NCBI GenBank assembly: GCA_022376925.1
Contig: JAIOJX010000032.1
Coordinates: 207,324,939 to 207,388,938, forward strand
Length of the DNA stretch: 64,000 nucleotides
Reading direction: 5' to 3'
Source: Tragulus kanchil
Lineage: Eukaryota > Chordata > Mammalia > Artiodactyla > Tragulidae
Part shown: positions 21,640 through 33,004 of the stretch, in pieces
Position numbering within the stretch: position 1 is the stretch's first letter
Layout of the letters: every line of letters starts with the position of its first letter
The notes under the pieces: model-generated
What the model saw: only the letters and a program-made list of their open reading frames with translations
Told to the model about the DNA's origin: nothing
The model's database searches: none
Position numbers and translations under genes: made by a program

Positions 21640-22073
21640 TTATTTATTTTGAGCTGCAGATTCTCTCTAGTTGCCAAGAGCAGGGGCTACTCTTCATTGT
21701 GATGCGTGGGCTTCTCATTGCAGTAGCTACTCTTGCTGCAGAGAACAAGCTCTAGGTGGCGGGGTGGGGGAGCAGTGTTTGGGGAGTTGCAGCGTGTGGG
21801 TTCAGTAGTTGTGGCTTGAGAACTTTAGAGCATAGACTCAGTTGCAGAGCACAAGCTCTAGGCGGTGGGGGTGGGGGAGGGAGCAGTGTTTCAGTAGTTG
21901 CAGCATGTGGGTTCAGTAGTTGTGGCTTGAGAACTTTAGAGCATAGACTCAGTAGTTGTGGCCCATGGGCTTAGTTGCTCCAGAGCACGTGAGATCTTCC
22001 AGGACCAAGGATTGAACCATGTGCCCTTAATTGGTAGGTGGGTTCTTTTAACCACTAGACCACCAGGGAAGCC
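21640..22073 (-). mobile_element. Antisense CHR-2-type SINE with internal repeat
   Basis: Ends accaccagggaagccc. It carries two about 70-base repeats 111 bases apart (from 21786 and 21897; ttcagtagttgtggcttgag in each). Copy at 22754-23187, where the first repeat unit is more like the second. Confidence 0.8.
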
Positions 22074-22163
22074 CTTCTGTTTTTAATAAGATTTCATTGT
22101 TTTAGCTTCTACATTTTGGATTTGAGTTAATCTTTGTATGTATTATAATAGAAGGGCCCAAAT

Positions 22164-22456
22164 CTTGCAGTGCAGGGGGTGCCGGTTCGATCCCTGGCCT
22201 GGGAAGATCCCACGTGCCGTGGAGCGGCTGGACAGATATGTCCAAATACCGAGCCGGCGTTCTGGAGCGCATGCGCCCAGAGCCAGTGCTGTGCGACAAC
22301 AGAGGCCACCGCGATGGGAGGCCCACAGGAACCAGAGAACAATGATGGATGAAAAATAGATAAATGAAAGACCAATGGGGGTGGCCCGCCTGCCCCCCTC
22401 CCCCCCCAACCAACCCCCCCCAAAATAAATAAATAAATGTTTAAAAAAAAAAAAAA
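22164..22456 (+). mobile_element. Young CHR-like SINE, head missing
   Basis: Copy of 21053-21343 through duplication 9. The C-runs are longer (ctccccccccaacc). Confidence 0.9.
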
Positions 22457-23309
22457 AAAGAACACTAATCACATGCATGAGGGCTCCACACTCATGACTT
22501 AATCACCTCCCGAAGGCTGCACTTATTAATATTATCACCTTTGAGGATTAAGATAGCACATGAGTTTTGAGGGAACATAAATATTCAGACCTTAGCACAA
22601 GGTCATCTGGATGTATTTACTTTTCTTTTGGTCATGCTGTGGGTCTTGTGAGCTCTTAGTTCCCCAGCTAGCAACTGAATCTGGGGCCATGGCAATGAAA
22701 GCACTAAATCCTAACTACTGAATCAACAGGGAATGCATATTTTACATATTTATTTATTTATTTTGAGCTGCAGATTCTCTCTAGTTGCCAAGAGCAGGGG
22801 CTACTCTTCATTGTGATGCGTGGGCTTCTCATTGCAGTAGCTACTCTTGCTGCAGAGAACAAGCTCTAGGTGGCGGGGTGGGGGAGCAGTGTTTCGGTAG
22901 TTGCAGCATGTGGGTTCAGTAGTTGTGGCTTGAGAACTTTAGAGCATAGACTCAGTTGCAGAGCACAAGCTCTAGGCGGTGGGGGTGGGGGAGGGAGCAG
23001 TGTTTCAGTAGTTGCAGCATGTGGGTTCAGTAGTTGTGGCTTGAGAACTTTAGAGCATAGACTCAGTAGTTGTGGCCCATGGGCTTAGTTGCTCCAGAGC
23101 ACGTGAGATCTTCCAGGACCAAGGATTGAACCATGTGCCCTTAATTGGTAGGTGGGTTCTTTTAACCACTAGACCACCAGGGAAGCCCCTCTGTTTTTAA
23201 TAAGATTTCATTGTTTTAGCTTCTACATTTTGGATTTGAGTTAATCTTTGTATGTATTATAATAGAAGGGCCCAAATTCATTTTTTTTGCATGTGAATAC
23301 CCAGTTATT

Positions 23310-23525
23310 TCACCCTCCCTGGTGGTTCAGGTGGTTAAGAATTTGCCTGCGATGTAGGAGATCTTGGTTTGATCCCTGGGTTGGGAAGATCCCCTGGAGA
23401 AGGAAATGACAACCCACTCCAGTATTCTAGCCTGGGAAATCCCATGACCAGAGGAGCCTGCTGGTCTACAGGCAATGGGTCTCAGAGATTTGGACATGAC
23501 TGGGTAACTAGTACTGCATCCAGTT
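23310..23525 (+). mobile_element. Bov-tA SINE
   Basis: ccctggtggttcaggtgg, tgatccctgggttggga, caacccactccagtattct, then gagatttggacatgactggg. Moderately diverged. Confidence 0.85.
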
Positions 23526-23957
23526 GTCTAAGCGCCAGTTGTTAAAAAAACTGTTCTTTCTTGCATTGAATAGTCTTGAAACCCTTGTAAAAAATCAGTT
23601 GATAGTAAATGGGTGGGTTTAATTATAGACTCTCAATTATATTCCTTTGATGTATACTTCTATCCTTGTACTCACTATTTTGATCATCATAGCTTTGTAA
23701 TAAATTTTGAAATTAAGACGTGTCAGTATTCCAGCTTTGTTCTTTTTAAGACTGTTTCAAGACTGCTACTCAGGGTTCCTTGCAATTTCACATGAATTTT
23801 AAGATCAGTTGTCAATTTCTGAAAAATAAAAAGCTTTAAATCTTACTGAATCTGTGGGTCAGTCTAAAGAGCATTGTCATCATAACAATATTAAATATTT
23901 CAATTCCCGAACATGGGATTGTTTTTTTTTAATTCTTATTTTTGTTTTTTTGCCTCT
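23526..23957 (-). mobile_element. Probable antisense L1 fragment
   Basis: tgttctttcttgcattgaat, tattttgatcatcatagctt, gacgtgtcagtattccagc and aatctgtgggtcagt resemble reverse-complement L1 ORF2. Degenerate. Confidence 0.45.
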
Positions 23958-24185
23958 AAGTCATTGTTTATTTTCATCCATCTTTATTCTTTAGCCTGTG
24001 TGGGCCTCCCATTGCCATGGCCTCTCTTATTGCAGAGAACTGTCTCTGGACGCATGTGCTCGGAGTGCTGACCCATAATTGGACACATGGGCCCAGCCAC
24101 TTCATGGCACAAGGGACCCTCCTGGGCCAGGGATCGAACTGGTACAAGGCAGACTCTTCACCCACTGGACTGCCAGGGAAGCCCC
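23958..24185 (-). mobile_element. Old CHR-like SINE
   Basis: ttttcatccatctttattct, tgtgggcctcccattgcc, ccagggatcgaactgg and ccagggaagccc. No pyrimidine module, internal deletions, few CpGs. Confidence 0.8.
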
Positions 24186-24283
24186 ACAGGATGTTTTTAT
24201 GCTTACTTATGTCTTCTCTAATTTCTTTCGATAGTGTTTTGTTGTTTTCAACGTATAAGTCTTACATCTCCTCAGTTAATTTT

Positions 24284-24549
24284 TTTTTTTTGGTCACTTC
24301 TATTGGTCTTTCATTTATCTATTTTCATCCATCTTTGTTCTTTGGCCCATGTGGGCCTCCCATCGCAGTGGCCTCTGTTGTCGCAGAGCACTGGCTCTGG
24401 GCGCACACGCGCCAGAGCTCCGGCTCGGTAATTGCACACATCGGTCCAGCTGCTCCATGGCACATGGGATCTTCCCAGGCCAGGGATCGAACCAGCGCCC
24501 CTTGCACTGTAAGGTGGTGTCCTTACCCACTGGACCACCAGGGAAGCCC
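24284..24549 (-). mobile_element. CHR-like SINE, module-less but CpG-rich
   Basis: Antisense; the tail joins the body at gtcacttctattggtctttc with no purine-rich module. Target duplication tcctcagttaatttt at 24269-24283 and 24550-24564. Confidence 0.9.
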
Positions 24550-24906
24550 TCCTCAGTTAATTTTATCCCAAAGTAGTTTATTCTTTTTGATGCTATCCTT
24601 AAAGTGGAATTATTTTCTCCTGAAACCATAAAACTCCTGGGAGAAAATATAGCTGGTAAGTCACTTGACATCAGTCTTGGCAAAGATGTTTTGAATCTGA
24701 CACCAAAAACAAAAGCAACGAAAGCAAAAATAAATGAGTAGGACTACATCAAGCTAAAACATTTCTTCACAGCAAAAGAATACATCCATGAAATTAAAAA
24801 GTAATATACTGAATGGGAGAAAATATTTCCAAGTCGTTTATCTGATAAAGGACTCATACAACTCAGTAAGAACAACAAAAGATCCAATTTAAAAATGGGC
24901 AGAAGG

Positions 24907-25155
24907 GGCTTCCTTGGTGCTCCAGTGGGTAAAGAGTCCTTCTTGTAGTACAAGGGACACCAGTTTGATCCCTGGCCTGGGAAGATCCCACATGCTGTGG
25001 AGTGGCTGGACCAGTGTGTCCAATTATGAGCCAGCACTCTGGAACGCATGCACCCAGAGCCGGTGCTCTGCAACGAAAGAGGCCACTGCAATGGTAGGCC
25101 CATACAGGCCAAAGAATAAAAGATGGATGAAAATAAATATAAAAAAACTTTTAAA
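24907..25155 (+). mobile_element. Old CHR-like SINE
   Basis: gggcttccttggtgctcc head, agtttgatccctggcc, no pyrimidine module. Flanked by aaaaatgggcagaa on both sides (L1 sequence duplicated on insertion). Confidence 0.85.
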
Positions 25156-25779
25156 AAATGGGCAGAATATCTGAATAGACATATTTACAAAGAAGACCTA
25201 CAGATAGCCAACAGGTATATGAAAATATGCTCATCATTAATAATCAAGGAGATGCAAATCAAAACCACTTTACCGTTGCCTCACACTTGTTAGAGTGGCT
25301 GTTATCAAACACACTAGAGATAAAAAGATATTAGTGAGGATATGGAGAGAAGGGAGCCCTTGTGCACTGTTGCTGGGAATGTAAATTGGTGTAGTCACTA
25401 TGGAAAATAGTAAGGCGTTTCCTAAAAAAAAATTTAAAACAGAACTACCATAGGTTCTAGTGATTCTACTTCTAAGTATTTATAAGAAGAAAATGAAGTC
25501 ACTAATTCAAAAGACTATAAGCACCCCCATGTTCACTGTAGCATTTTCTACAATAGCCAAGATTATGGAAACAACTTAATGTTCAATTATGAGTGAGTGG
25601 ATAAAAATATGTGAGAAACATAAGTAATGCAATATTATTTAGCCCTAAAACAATGACATTTTGCCACTTGTGACAACATGGATGGACTTTGAAGACTCTA
25701 TGCTTGGTGAAGTAAATTAGACAGAGAAAGACACACACTGTATGCTCTCACTTTTATGTGCAATCTAGCAAACAAAAAA

Positions 25780-25918
25780 AGGGGACTTCCCTGGTGGTCC
25801 AGTCACTAAAGATCTGTGCTCCCAATGCTCCCAGGGTCTAGGTTTGATCCCTGGTTAGAGAACTAGATCAGACATGCTGCAACTAAGAGCCAGTACAGTC
25901 AAATAAATAAACAAAAGA
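25780..25918 (+). mobile_element. CHR-1-type SINE (short form)
   Basis: gggacttccctggtggtcca, gatccctggttagagaacta, A-rich end. About 139 bases. Confidence 0.75.
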
Positions 25919-26125
25919 AAACAAAACTAAGCTCAAAGATACAGAGAACATATTGATGACTGTCAGAGGGAGGAAGATCCAGGGGTGGGCAAATTGGGTG
26001 AAGGGGGTCCAAAGAACAAACTTACAGCTACAAAACAGTAAATCATGGGATATGTGTACAATATTGTGACCATGCTGTACTGCATATTTGAAAGTTTAAA
26101 GTAAATCTTAAACTGTCTCATTACA

Positions 26126-26453
26126 GGGCTTCCCCTGGTGGTACAGTGGGTAAGGACACTGCCTTGCAGTGCAAGGGGCGCCGGTTCGATCCCTGGCCTG
26201 GGAAGATCCCACGTGCCGCGGAGCGGCTGGACCGATGTGTCCAATTACCGAGCCGGAGCTCTGGAGCGCGTGCGCCCAGAGCCGGCGCTGTGCAACGACA
26301 GAGGCCACCGCGATGGGAGGCCCACAGGAGCCAAAGAACAAATAGAGAAATGAAAGACCAATAGAAGTGGCCCGCCTATCCCCCTCCCTCCCCACCCCAT
26401 CCCCCAAGAAAAGATAAATAAATAAAATTAAAAAAAACAAAACAAAAGAACTT
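26126..26453 (+). mobile_element. Young CHR-like SINE, near consensus
   Basis: CpG-rich copy (gtgccgcggagcggctgg, gcgcgtgcgcccagagccgg) with intact A- and B-box regions and a pyrimidine module. A short deletion removes part of the gacggatgaaaat block. Target duplication tctcattaca at 26116-26125 and 26454-26463. Among the least decayed copies here. Confidence 0.9.
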
Positions 26454-26476
26454 TCTCATTACAAGGAAAAAAAATT

Positions 26477-26615
26477 GGGGGAATTCCCGGCAATCCAGTG
26501 GTTAAGATGCTTTCACTGCCAAGAGCCTCGGTTCAATTTCTAGTTGGCTGGGAACTCTAAGATCCCACAAACCATATGGTCACATGATATGGTGAAAACA
26601 GAAAACAAAAAAAAT
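26477..26615 (+). mobile_element. CHR-1-type SINE (short form)
   Basis: gggaattcccggcaatccag, ctaagatcccacaaacc. Diverged. Confidence 0.65.
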
Positions 26616-26760
26616 TGTAACTATATATTGTGACAGATACTAACTAAACATTGTGGTGAATATTTCACAGTATACACATATCAAATAATGATGTTGTACA
26701 TGTGAAACTAATATAAAGTTACATGCCCATTATACTGAAGTTTTGAAAATAAGTTGGGAA

Positions 26761-27830
26761 GTGTTCCCTGTTTTTCTGTTTTCTGGAAGAATTTGTGTAG
26801 AATTGGTACTGTTTCTTTCTCAAGTGTTTGGTGGTAATATTAGTATAATTCAAGAACAAAGCTGTCTGGGCTTAGGACTGTCTTTGTGAGAAGGTTTTAA
26901 AGTAAAATTCATCTTAATAGGTTAAGGGTTATTCTGATTACATTCTCCCAGAGTCACGTTTGGCAGTTTGCTTTAAGAAATTTGGCCATTTCTTGTAAGT
27001 TGTTGAGTTTATAATAACATAAAATTATTAAGGCTATTATTCTTTTACTATATTAGGATTTGTAATGATTTTTGTTTCCACTTCCATGACTGTGTTTGTG
27101 TCTTTTCTCTCTTTTTTGGATAAGTCTAGATATAAATTTACCAATTAAAAAAAAATCTTGTCAATGAACTATCCTTTGAATTATTTTCTCTATTTTTTAT
27201 GTCATCAGCTTCTGCTTTGAACTATTTTCCCCCCGTGTTTTTTTTTTTGTGTGTGTTTAACATGCTGGTGTTCTCTAGTTCCAAAAGACAACAGCCTCAA
27301 TAACCGCTGTGAGACCTTTTTTTTTTTTTTCCCGAGACAAGCATTATATCCTACAAATTTCTCTTTAAGCATTGTCTTTATTTATTGTGTATTTATTTTC
27401 ATTCAGGTCAGAATACATTCTAATTTCCTTTGAGGCTTCTTTGACCAAAGCATCTTTTAGGAATATATTGTTTAATTTCCAAATATTTGGGGATTTTCCA
27501 GATATACTTCAGATATATATATTTCTAGTTAATTCCAAAGTGATCAGAGAGAACAGTTTATATTTCAATATTTCTAAATTTACTGAGATTTGTTTTATTG
27601 CCTAACATGATCTATTTTGATGACTGTCCTGTGAGTACTTGAAGAGAAGGTACGTTCTGCCATTTCTGAGAATTTCAAGTTGGCTGATAACGTTGTTCAA
27701 TATTTCCTATTTTTACTGATTTTCTTCCTACTTCTTCTATCAGTTACTGACAGAGGTACAGAAATCTCCAATTCTATTTGTGAATTTGTCTATTTCTCCT
27801 TTCATTCAAAGCTCAGATCCTCATGATGAC
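26761..27830 (-). mobile_element. L1 ORF2, antisense
   Basis: ttctggaagaatttgtgtag, ctgtctgggcttagg, gccatttcttgtaagttg, tttaatttccaaatatttgg, ccaattctatttgtgaattt. Reverse-complement L1 ORF2, degenerate. The last part is repeated at 28815-28990. Confidence 0.65.
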
Positions 27831-28127
27831 AAAACTATGTTTACAAAACCTCAGAAGAGACACTCATAATCATTTTTATCATTATTAGAGAATATAATCC
27901 ACTTCTAACTCCAGAGAGCAAAGGACAGAGGACACTGGCTACTATGCTACAGTTCATGAGGTGGAACTGGCTACTATGCTACAGTTCATGATTGCTTTTC
28001 TTGCTCCCCCTGCTGGCAGGTAAAAAAACTTTTCTAGCCCATCCTTTGACTCCAAGCTTTCTTTTCAAGAGCTCTCTTTCATTGCCTAAGGTTTAGTCTC
28101 CTGTTTTTCTCCTCAGTAATTGTTATC
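27831..28127. other. Unique sequence with a small tandem repeat
   Basis: About 32 bases (ctggctactatgctacagtt...) repeat in tandem near 27935-27990. No gene or repeat family recognised. Copy at about 28995-29291. Confidence 0.4.
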
Positions 28128-28141
28128 AAGACTCTAGGATA

Positions 28142-28380
28142 GAAGGAACAGTGGGTGAGAGGCGAAAAGGAAGTAGCTTGAAGGCCTGTACTATCATATG
28201 TGAGGAAAATAGCTATAGTCATTGCTCTGTGAGAAAAGCAGATCCTTCACGGGTGCTGTATGACTGTCTGGAGGGGTGGGATGGGGGGATATACATATGA
28301 CTAATCTGAGGACATACATATCTGTAAACAACAAAACTCTGTAAAAGTTAAAAGCAAAATAAAAGTTAAAAAAAAAAAAA
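28142..28380 (+). mobile_element. 5'-truncated L1 3' end
   Basis: Target duplication aagactctaggata at 28128-28141 and 28381-28394 brackets about 239 bases ending in poly(A). The 3' end matches the short insertion at 20687. Copy at 29306-29543. Confidence 0.7.
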
Positions 28381-28395
28381 AAGACTCTAGGATAT

Positions 28396-28545
28396 AGACT
28401 TCCTTGGTAATCCAGTGCCTAAAACTCCATGCTCCTAATGCAGAGGACCTGAGTTTGATCCCTCATCAAGAAATTAGATCCCTCATGCCACAACTAAGAG
28501 TTTGCACACTGTGACTAAAGATAGATAACAAAGATTGAAGATTCT
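28396..28545 (+). mobile_element. CHR-1-type SINE (short form)
   Basis: gacttccttggtaatccagt, tttgatccctcatcaag, A-rich end. Diverged. Copy at about 29560-29709. Confidence 0.65.
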
Positions 28546-30298
28546 GAGTGTCCCTGACATGCCCAAATAAAGTAAACAAATACTAAAAAAGAAGATTCTA
28601 GAATAGTCCCCCTCCAGGGTTTCCCAGGAATTTACCACTCTCCATGTGGCTTTTTTCACTTTCTCTTTCTAATACTTTGGGATTCCTCTTATTTCTTGCC
28701 AGTTTAGTAATATATTTAAATACATATTTGTTTATCTAACAACTGAGTATTCCCCTACTCTTTTAGAATACTATTCAAGCCACGAGAATTGTCAAGATAT
28801 GGGGTTTTTAAAAATACGTTCTGCCATTTCTGAGAATTTCAAGTTGGCTGATAACGTTGTTCAATATTTCCTATTTTTACTGATTTTCTTCCTACTTCTT
28901 CTATCAGTTACTGACAGAGGTACAGAAATCTCCAATTCTATTTGTGAATTTGTCTATTTCTCCTTTCATTCAAAGCTCAGATCCTCATGATGACAAAACT
29001 ATGTTTACAAAACCTCAGAAGAGACACTCATAATCATTTTTATCATTATTAGAGAATATAATCCACTTCTAACTCCAGAGAGCAAAGGACAGAGGACACT
29101 GGCTACTATGCTACAGTTCATGAGGTGGAACTGGCTACTATGCTACAGTTCATGATTGCTTTTCTTGCTCCCCCTGCTGGCAGGTAAAAAAACTTTTCTA
29201 GCCCATCCTTTGACTCCAAGCTTTCTTTTCAAGAGCTCTCTTTCATTGCCTAAGGTTTAGTCTCCTGTTTTTCTCCTCAGTAATTGTTATCAAGACTCTA
29301 GGATAGAAGGAACAGTGGGTGAGAGGCGAAAAGGAAGTAGCTTGAAGGCCTGTACTATCATATGTGAGGAAAATAGCTATAGTCATTGCTCTGTGAGAAA
29401 AGCAGATCCTTCACGGGTGCTGTATGACTGTCTGGAGGGGTGGGATGGGGGGATATACATATGACTAATCTGAGGACATACATATCTGTAAACAACAAAA
29501 CTCTGTAAAAGTTAAAAGCAAAATAAAAGTTAAAAAAAAAAAAAAGACTCTAGGATATAGACTTCCTTGGTAATCCAGTGCCTAAAACTCCATGCTCCTA
29601 ATGCAGAGGACCTGAGTTTGATCCCTCATCAAGAAATTAGATCCCTCATGCCACAACTAAGAGTTTGCACACTGTGACTAAAGATAGATAACAAAGATTG
29701 AAGATTCTGAGTGTCCCTGACATGCCCAAATAAAGTAAACAAATACTAAAAAAGAAGATTCTAGAATAGTCCCCCTCCAGGGTTTCCCAGGAATTTACCA
29801 CTCTCCATGTGGCTTTTTTCACTTTCTCTTTCTAATACTTTGGGATTCCTCTTATTTCTTGCCAGTTTAGTAATATATTTAAATACATATTTGTTTATCT
29901 AACAACTGAGTATTCCACTGCATAACTCTTTTTAGAATACTATGTCAAGCACACTCGTGGAAACAGGAGTTTCATTCTGAATTCCAAACTGTTTTTACTT
30001 ATTTATTTATTGTTGTTAACTATGGACTTATGGTCCATGGTCAGCCCACTGACTGAAAAAAATATCTCATCAACTCTCACACAACAGGTTATATCTCCAA
30101 ACACAGAAAAGAGATTAAGGTATTTTTTAGTACCTTTTTTTTTTAACAGAGAGAAAGTTTTTAATTTGTTGGCATCTAACTGTATCAATTTTCTATTTTG
30201 TGAATTGTGCTTTTGTTGTCATGTCAGAGAACTCTTCACCAATCTCAGGTTTTAAAAATTTTCTTGTATGTTTTCTTCTTAAAATTTTACAGTTTTTC

Positions 30299-30570
30299 TG
30301 GGCTTCCCTGGTGTCCAGTGGGTAAACAGTCTGCTTTGCAATGCAGGGGGCACTGGTTCGATCCCTGGCCCAGGAAGATCCCACATGCCGGGGAGGGGCT
30401 GGACTGGTGTGTCCAGTTACAAGCCAGCACTCTGGAGCACATGCGCACAGAGCCAGCGTTCTGCAATGAGAGAGGCCACTGTGATGGCAGGCCCACCCAG
30501 GCCAAAGAATAAAATAAGATGGATGAAAATAAGTGAATAGAAGACCAATAAAAAAGGCCAAAAATTTTAA
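30299..30570 (+). mobile_element. CHR-like SINE, module-less
   Basis: gggcttccctggtgtccagt, ggttcgatccctggccc, 3' end gaagaccaataaaaaaggcc without the pyrimidine module. Flanking ttacagtttttct / ttcatagtttttc. Confidence 0.85.
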
Positions 30571-30626
30571 AAAATTCATAGTTTTTCATTTTACATTTAA
30601 ATCTATTATTTGTTTTTTTTGTTTGT

Positions 30627-30946
30627 TTTGTTAAAGATTTATTTATTTATTTTATATTTTGGGTGAGCGTAGGGTTGGGGAGGGAGGGGAGTGGGCGGGC
30701 CACTTCTATTGGTCTTTCATTTCTCTATTTTTCATCCGTCTTTGTTCTTTGGCTCCTATGGGCCTCCCATCGCAGTGGCGTCTGTTGTCGCAGAGCGCAG
30801 GCTCTGGGCGCATGCGCTCCAGAGCTCTGGCTCGGTGATTGGACACATCAGTCCAGCCGCTGCATCTTCCCAGGCCAGGGATCAAACCGGCACCCCTTGC
30901 ACTGCAAGACGGTGTCCTTACCCACTGAACCACCAGGGGAAGTCCT
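30627..30946 (-). mobile_element. Young CHR-like SINE
   Basis: Antisense, with purine-rich module (ggttggggagggagggga). A short deletion lies near the head (gtccagccgctgcatcttc). Flanked by ctat(t/c)atttgttttt on both sides. Confidence 0.88.
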
Positions 30947-31175
30947 ATCATTTGTTTTTAATCACTTTTGTGTATGGTATGAGGTTGAAGTTAAAGGTTC
31001 AAGTTGAGGTTCAAGTTGAAGTTAATTTTTTTTTCTTTTTGCCTATTTTTTTTTGTGTGTAATTATTCCAGCATCATCTTTCCTTGAAAATACAGGAAAG
31101 ACAATCCTTCCTGTAACTGAATTGCTTTAACACCTTTGTCAAAAATTGAGTGCATTTCTCCAAGATGAGAATGGA

Positions 31176-31590
31176 GAAGGAAACAAGATCCTGAGTATGT
31201 TATTTGACTTCAATATTGAGATTTGGCAGAAATTATAATAAGAGTTCTGATTGTTTGGTTATGTGAGCCAATACATTTCTTTCAATGATTGAGGCAGTTT
31301 GATTTGCAACTTCTGCCTTAAATACTGAAAGGAAGATATAGCTCATAGGTTCGTGGACTCAAAGATAATCTGATGAAATATACTATCATACTTAAAAACT
31401 ACAAACCTGAAAACATTTCACTTGTTTTGTATATGTTGTTGGGGTTAAGACCTTGAAAATGTTGTGTTGAGTGACCTAAGGAGATCAGTAAGTTGAGAAG
31501 CTTGGTTTGCTGTCTAGTTGCTGGGGATACAAGACAGCTACATGTAAAAGAATAAAATTTGAACATTCTCTTTTTTTAATGTTATTTTTT
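31176..31590. other. Unique sequence, nothing recognised
   Basis: No repeat or coding signal seen before the antisense SINE. Confidence 0.35.
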
Positions 31591-31599
31591 CTTGAATCC

Positions 31600-31861
31600 C
31601 TGTTTTTCCTTTTTTTCTTCTAAGTTGTCATTTATTTTTCATCCATCTTTATTCTTCGGCATGTGTGGGCCTCCCATTGCAGTGGCCTCTTTTGTTGCAG
31701 AGCACTGGCTCTGGGCTCATGTGCTCCAGAGTGCTGACTCATAATTCAACACACCAGCCCAGCCGTTCCTTGGCCTGTGAGATCTTCCCGGGCCAGGGAT
31801 CGAACCAGTGCCCCTTACACTGCAAGGTGGACTCTTTACCCACTGGACCACCAGGGAAGCC
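31600..31861 (-). mobile_element. Old CHR-like SINE in L1
   Basis: ttttcatccatctttattct, agggatcgaaccagtgcc, ccaccagggaagcccc. No module. gaacattctttt-like sequence on both sides. Copy at 32743-33005. Confidence 0.82.
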
Positions 31862-32445
31862 CCTAGAACATTCTTTAACAGCACACACAAAAATAAATTC
31901 AAAATGGTTTAAAGACCTAAATGTAAGACTGGGTACTATAAAACTCCTAGAGGAAAAGATGCAAAACACTCTTTGACATAAATCACAGCAATATCTTCTT
32001 GGATCTGTCTAATAGAGTAATGGAAATAAAACAAAAAATAAACACATGGGCCTTAATTAAACCTAAAAGCTTTTGCTCAGCAAAGGAGACAATAAACAAA
32101 ATGAAAAGACAATCTACAAAATGGGAGAAAATATTTGCAAACGATGTGACTAAGAGATTAATTTTCAAAATATACAAACAGCTTATACAACTCAATATCA
32201 ATAAAACAAATAACCCAATCAAAAGATTAGGCAGACGACCGAAACAGATATTTCTCCAAAGAAAAGATACAGATGACCAACAGGCGCATGAAAAAAGCTG
32301 CTCAACATCAATGATTATTACTGAAATGGAAACCAAAACTACAGTGGTGTATCACCTCATACCTGTCAGAACGGCTATCATCAAAATATCTGCAAATATT
32401 AAATTTTGGATAGAACGTGGAGAAAAGGGAATCCTGCCACACTAT
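31862..32445 (+). pseudogene. L1 ORF2 C-terminal remnant, first assembled copy
   Basis: A 149-codon open stretch (31999-32448) starts MDLSNRVMEIKQKINTW and contains SAKETINKMKRQSTKWEKI and FKIYKQLIQLNINKTNNPIK, typical of the L1 ORF2 C-terminal region. After that a frameshift makes the peptide unlike ORF2. Interrupted downstream by the LTR at 32446. No catalytic domain remains. Confidence 0.8.
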
Positions 32446-32724
32446 TGATAGGGACAGAGTAGAATAATTAGGTAGTTGTGTAGTCCTAGTAAGCAACTGT
32501 AGATGGAAAGGTAAAACCTGGAAAAAGTTGGGAGGCCAGTAAGTTAACAGTAACTCAAGAATGCTCCTCCTTATTCAATAAAGAAGGAAGAGCTGGGGAA
32601 AGAGGAGCTAATGATGTATGCCCTGTGTCTGCATCTGCATCTACTTAAGGAAGGCGGTCTTCTACCCTCCTATATATATATGTCGCTGCTCACCTAAAGG
32701 AGAGAAGCAGAGCTTTCCTGCCTT
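32446..32724 (+). mobile_element. Solo LTR start, cut by duplication 11
   Basis: First 279 bases of the LTR complete at 33589-34249, ending where the assembly jumps back to the SINE. Confidence 0.85.
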
Positions 32725-33004
32725 CTGCACTCTTTCTTGAATCCCTGTTTTCCTTTTTTTCTTCTAAGTTGTCATTTATTTTTCATCCATCTTTATTCTT
32801 CGGCATGTGTGGGCCTCCCATTGCAGTGGCCTCTTTTGTTGCAGAGCACTGGCTCTGGGCTCATGTGCTCCAGAGTGCTGACTCATAATTCAACACACCA
32901 GCCCAGCCGTTCCTTGGCCTGTGAGATCTTCCCGGGCCAGGGATCGAACCAGTGCCCCTTACACTGCAAGGTGGACTCTTTACCCACTGGACCACCAGGG
33001 AAGC

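Larger units (their letters stand above)
21053..23277. repeat. Local duplication 9 (CHR-like SINE plus antisense SINEs)
   Basis: Copy 1 is 21053-22163 and copy 2 is 22164-23277, abutting, offset 1111 rising to 1114. Copy 2 starts inside the SINE, 37 bases after its 5' end. Confidence 0.95.
24565..26760 (+). mobile_element. Old L1 ORF2/3' end, sense, with four SINEs
   Basis: actacatcaagctaaaac, gaatgggagaaaatatttcc, caaatcaaaaccacttta, gttgctgggaatgtaaattg, gacaacatggatggacttt, gtgaaactaatataaag. These are in-order L1M ORF2 and 3' UTR landmarks. Frameshifts and stops leave no usable ORF. SINEs sit at 24907, 25780, 26126 and 26477. Confidence 0.75.
27651..29960. repeat. Local duplication 10 (L1 fragments, SINE, unique DNA)
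   Basis: Copy 1 is 27651 to about 28754 and copy 2 is 28815 to about 29918, offset 1164. The stretch 28755-28814 is a noisy counterpart of 29919-29965. Confidence 0.94.
29966..31175 (-). mobile_element. Antisense L1 with two SINEs
   Basis: ttgtgcttttgttgtcatgt, cttaaaattttacagttttt, then cacttttgtgtatggtatga, caagatgaga. These resemble the reverse complement of L1, split by the SINEs at 30299 and 30627. Weak matches. Confidence 0.5.
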
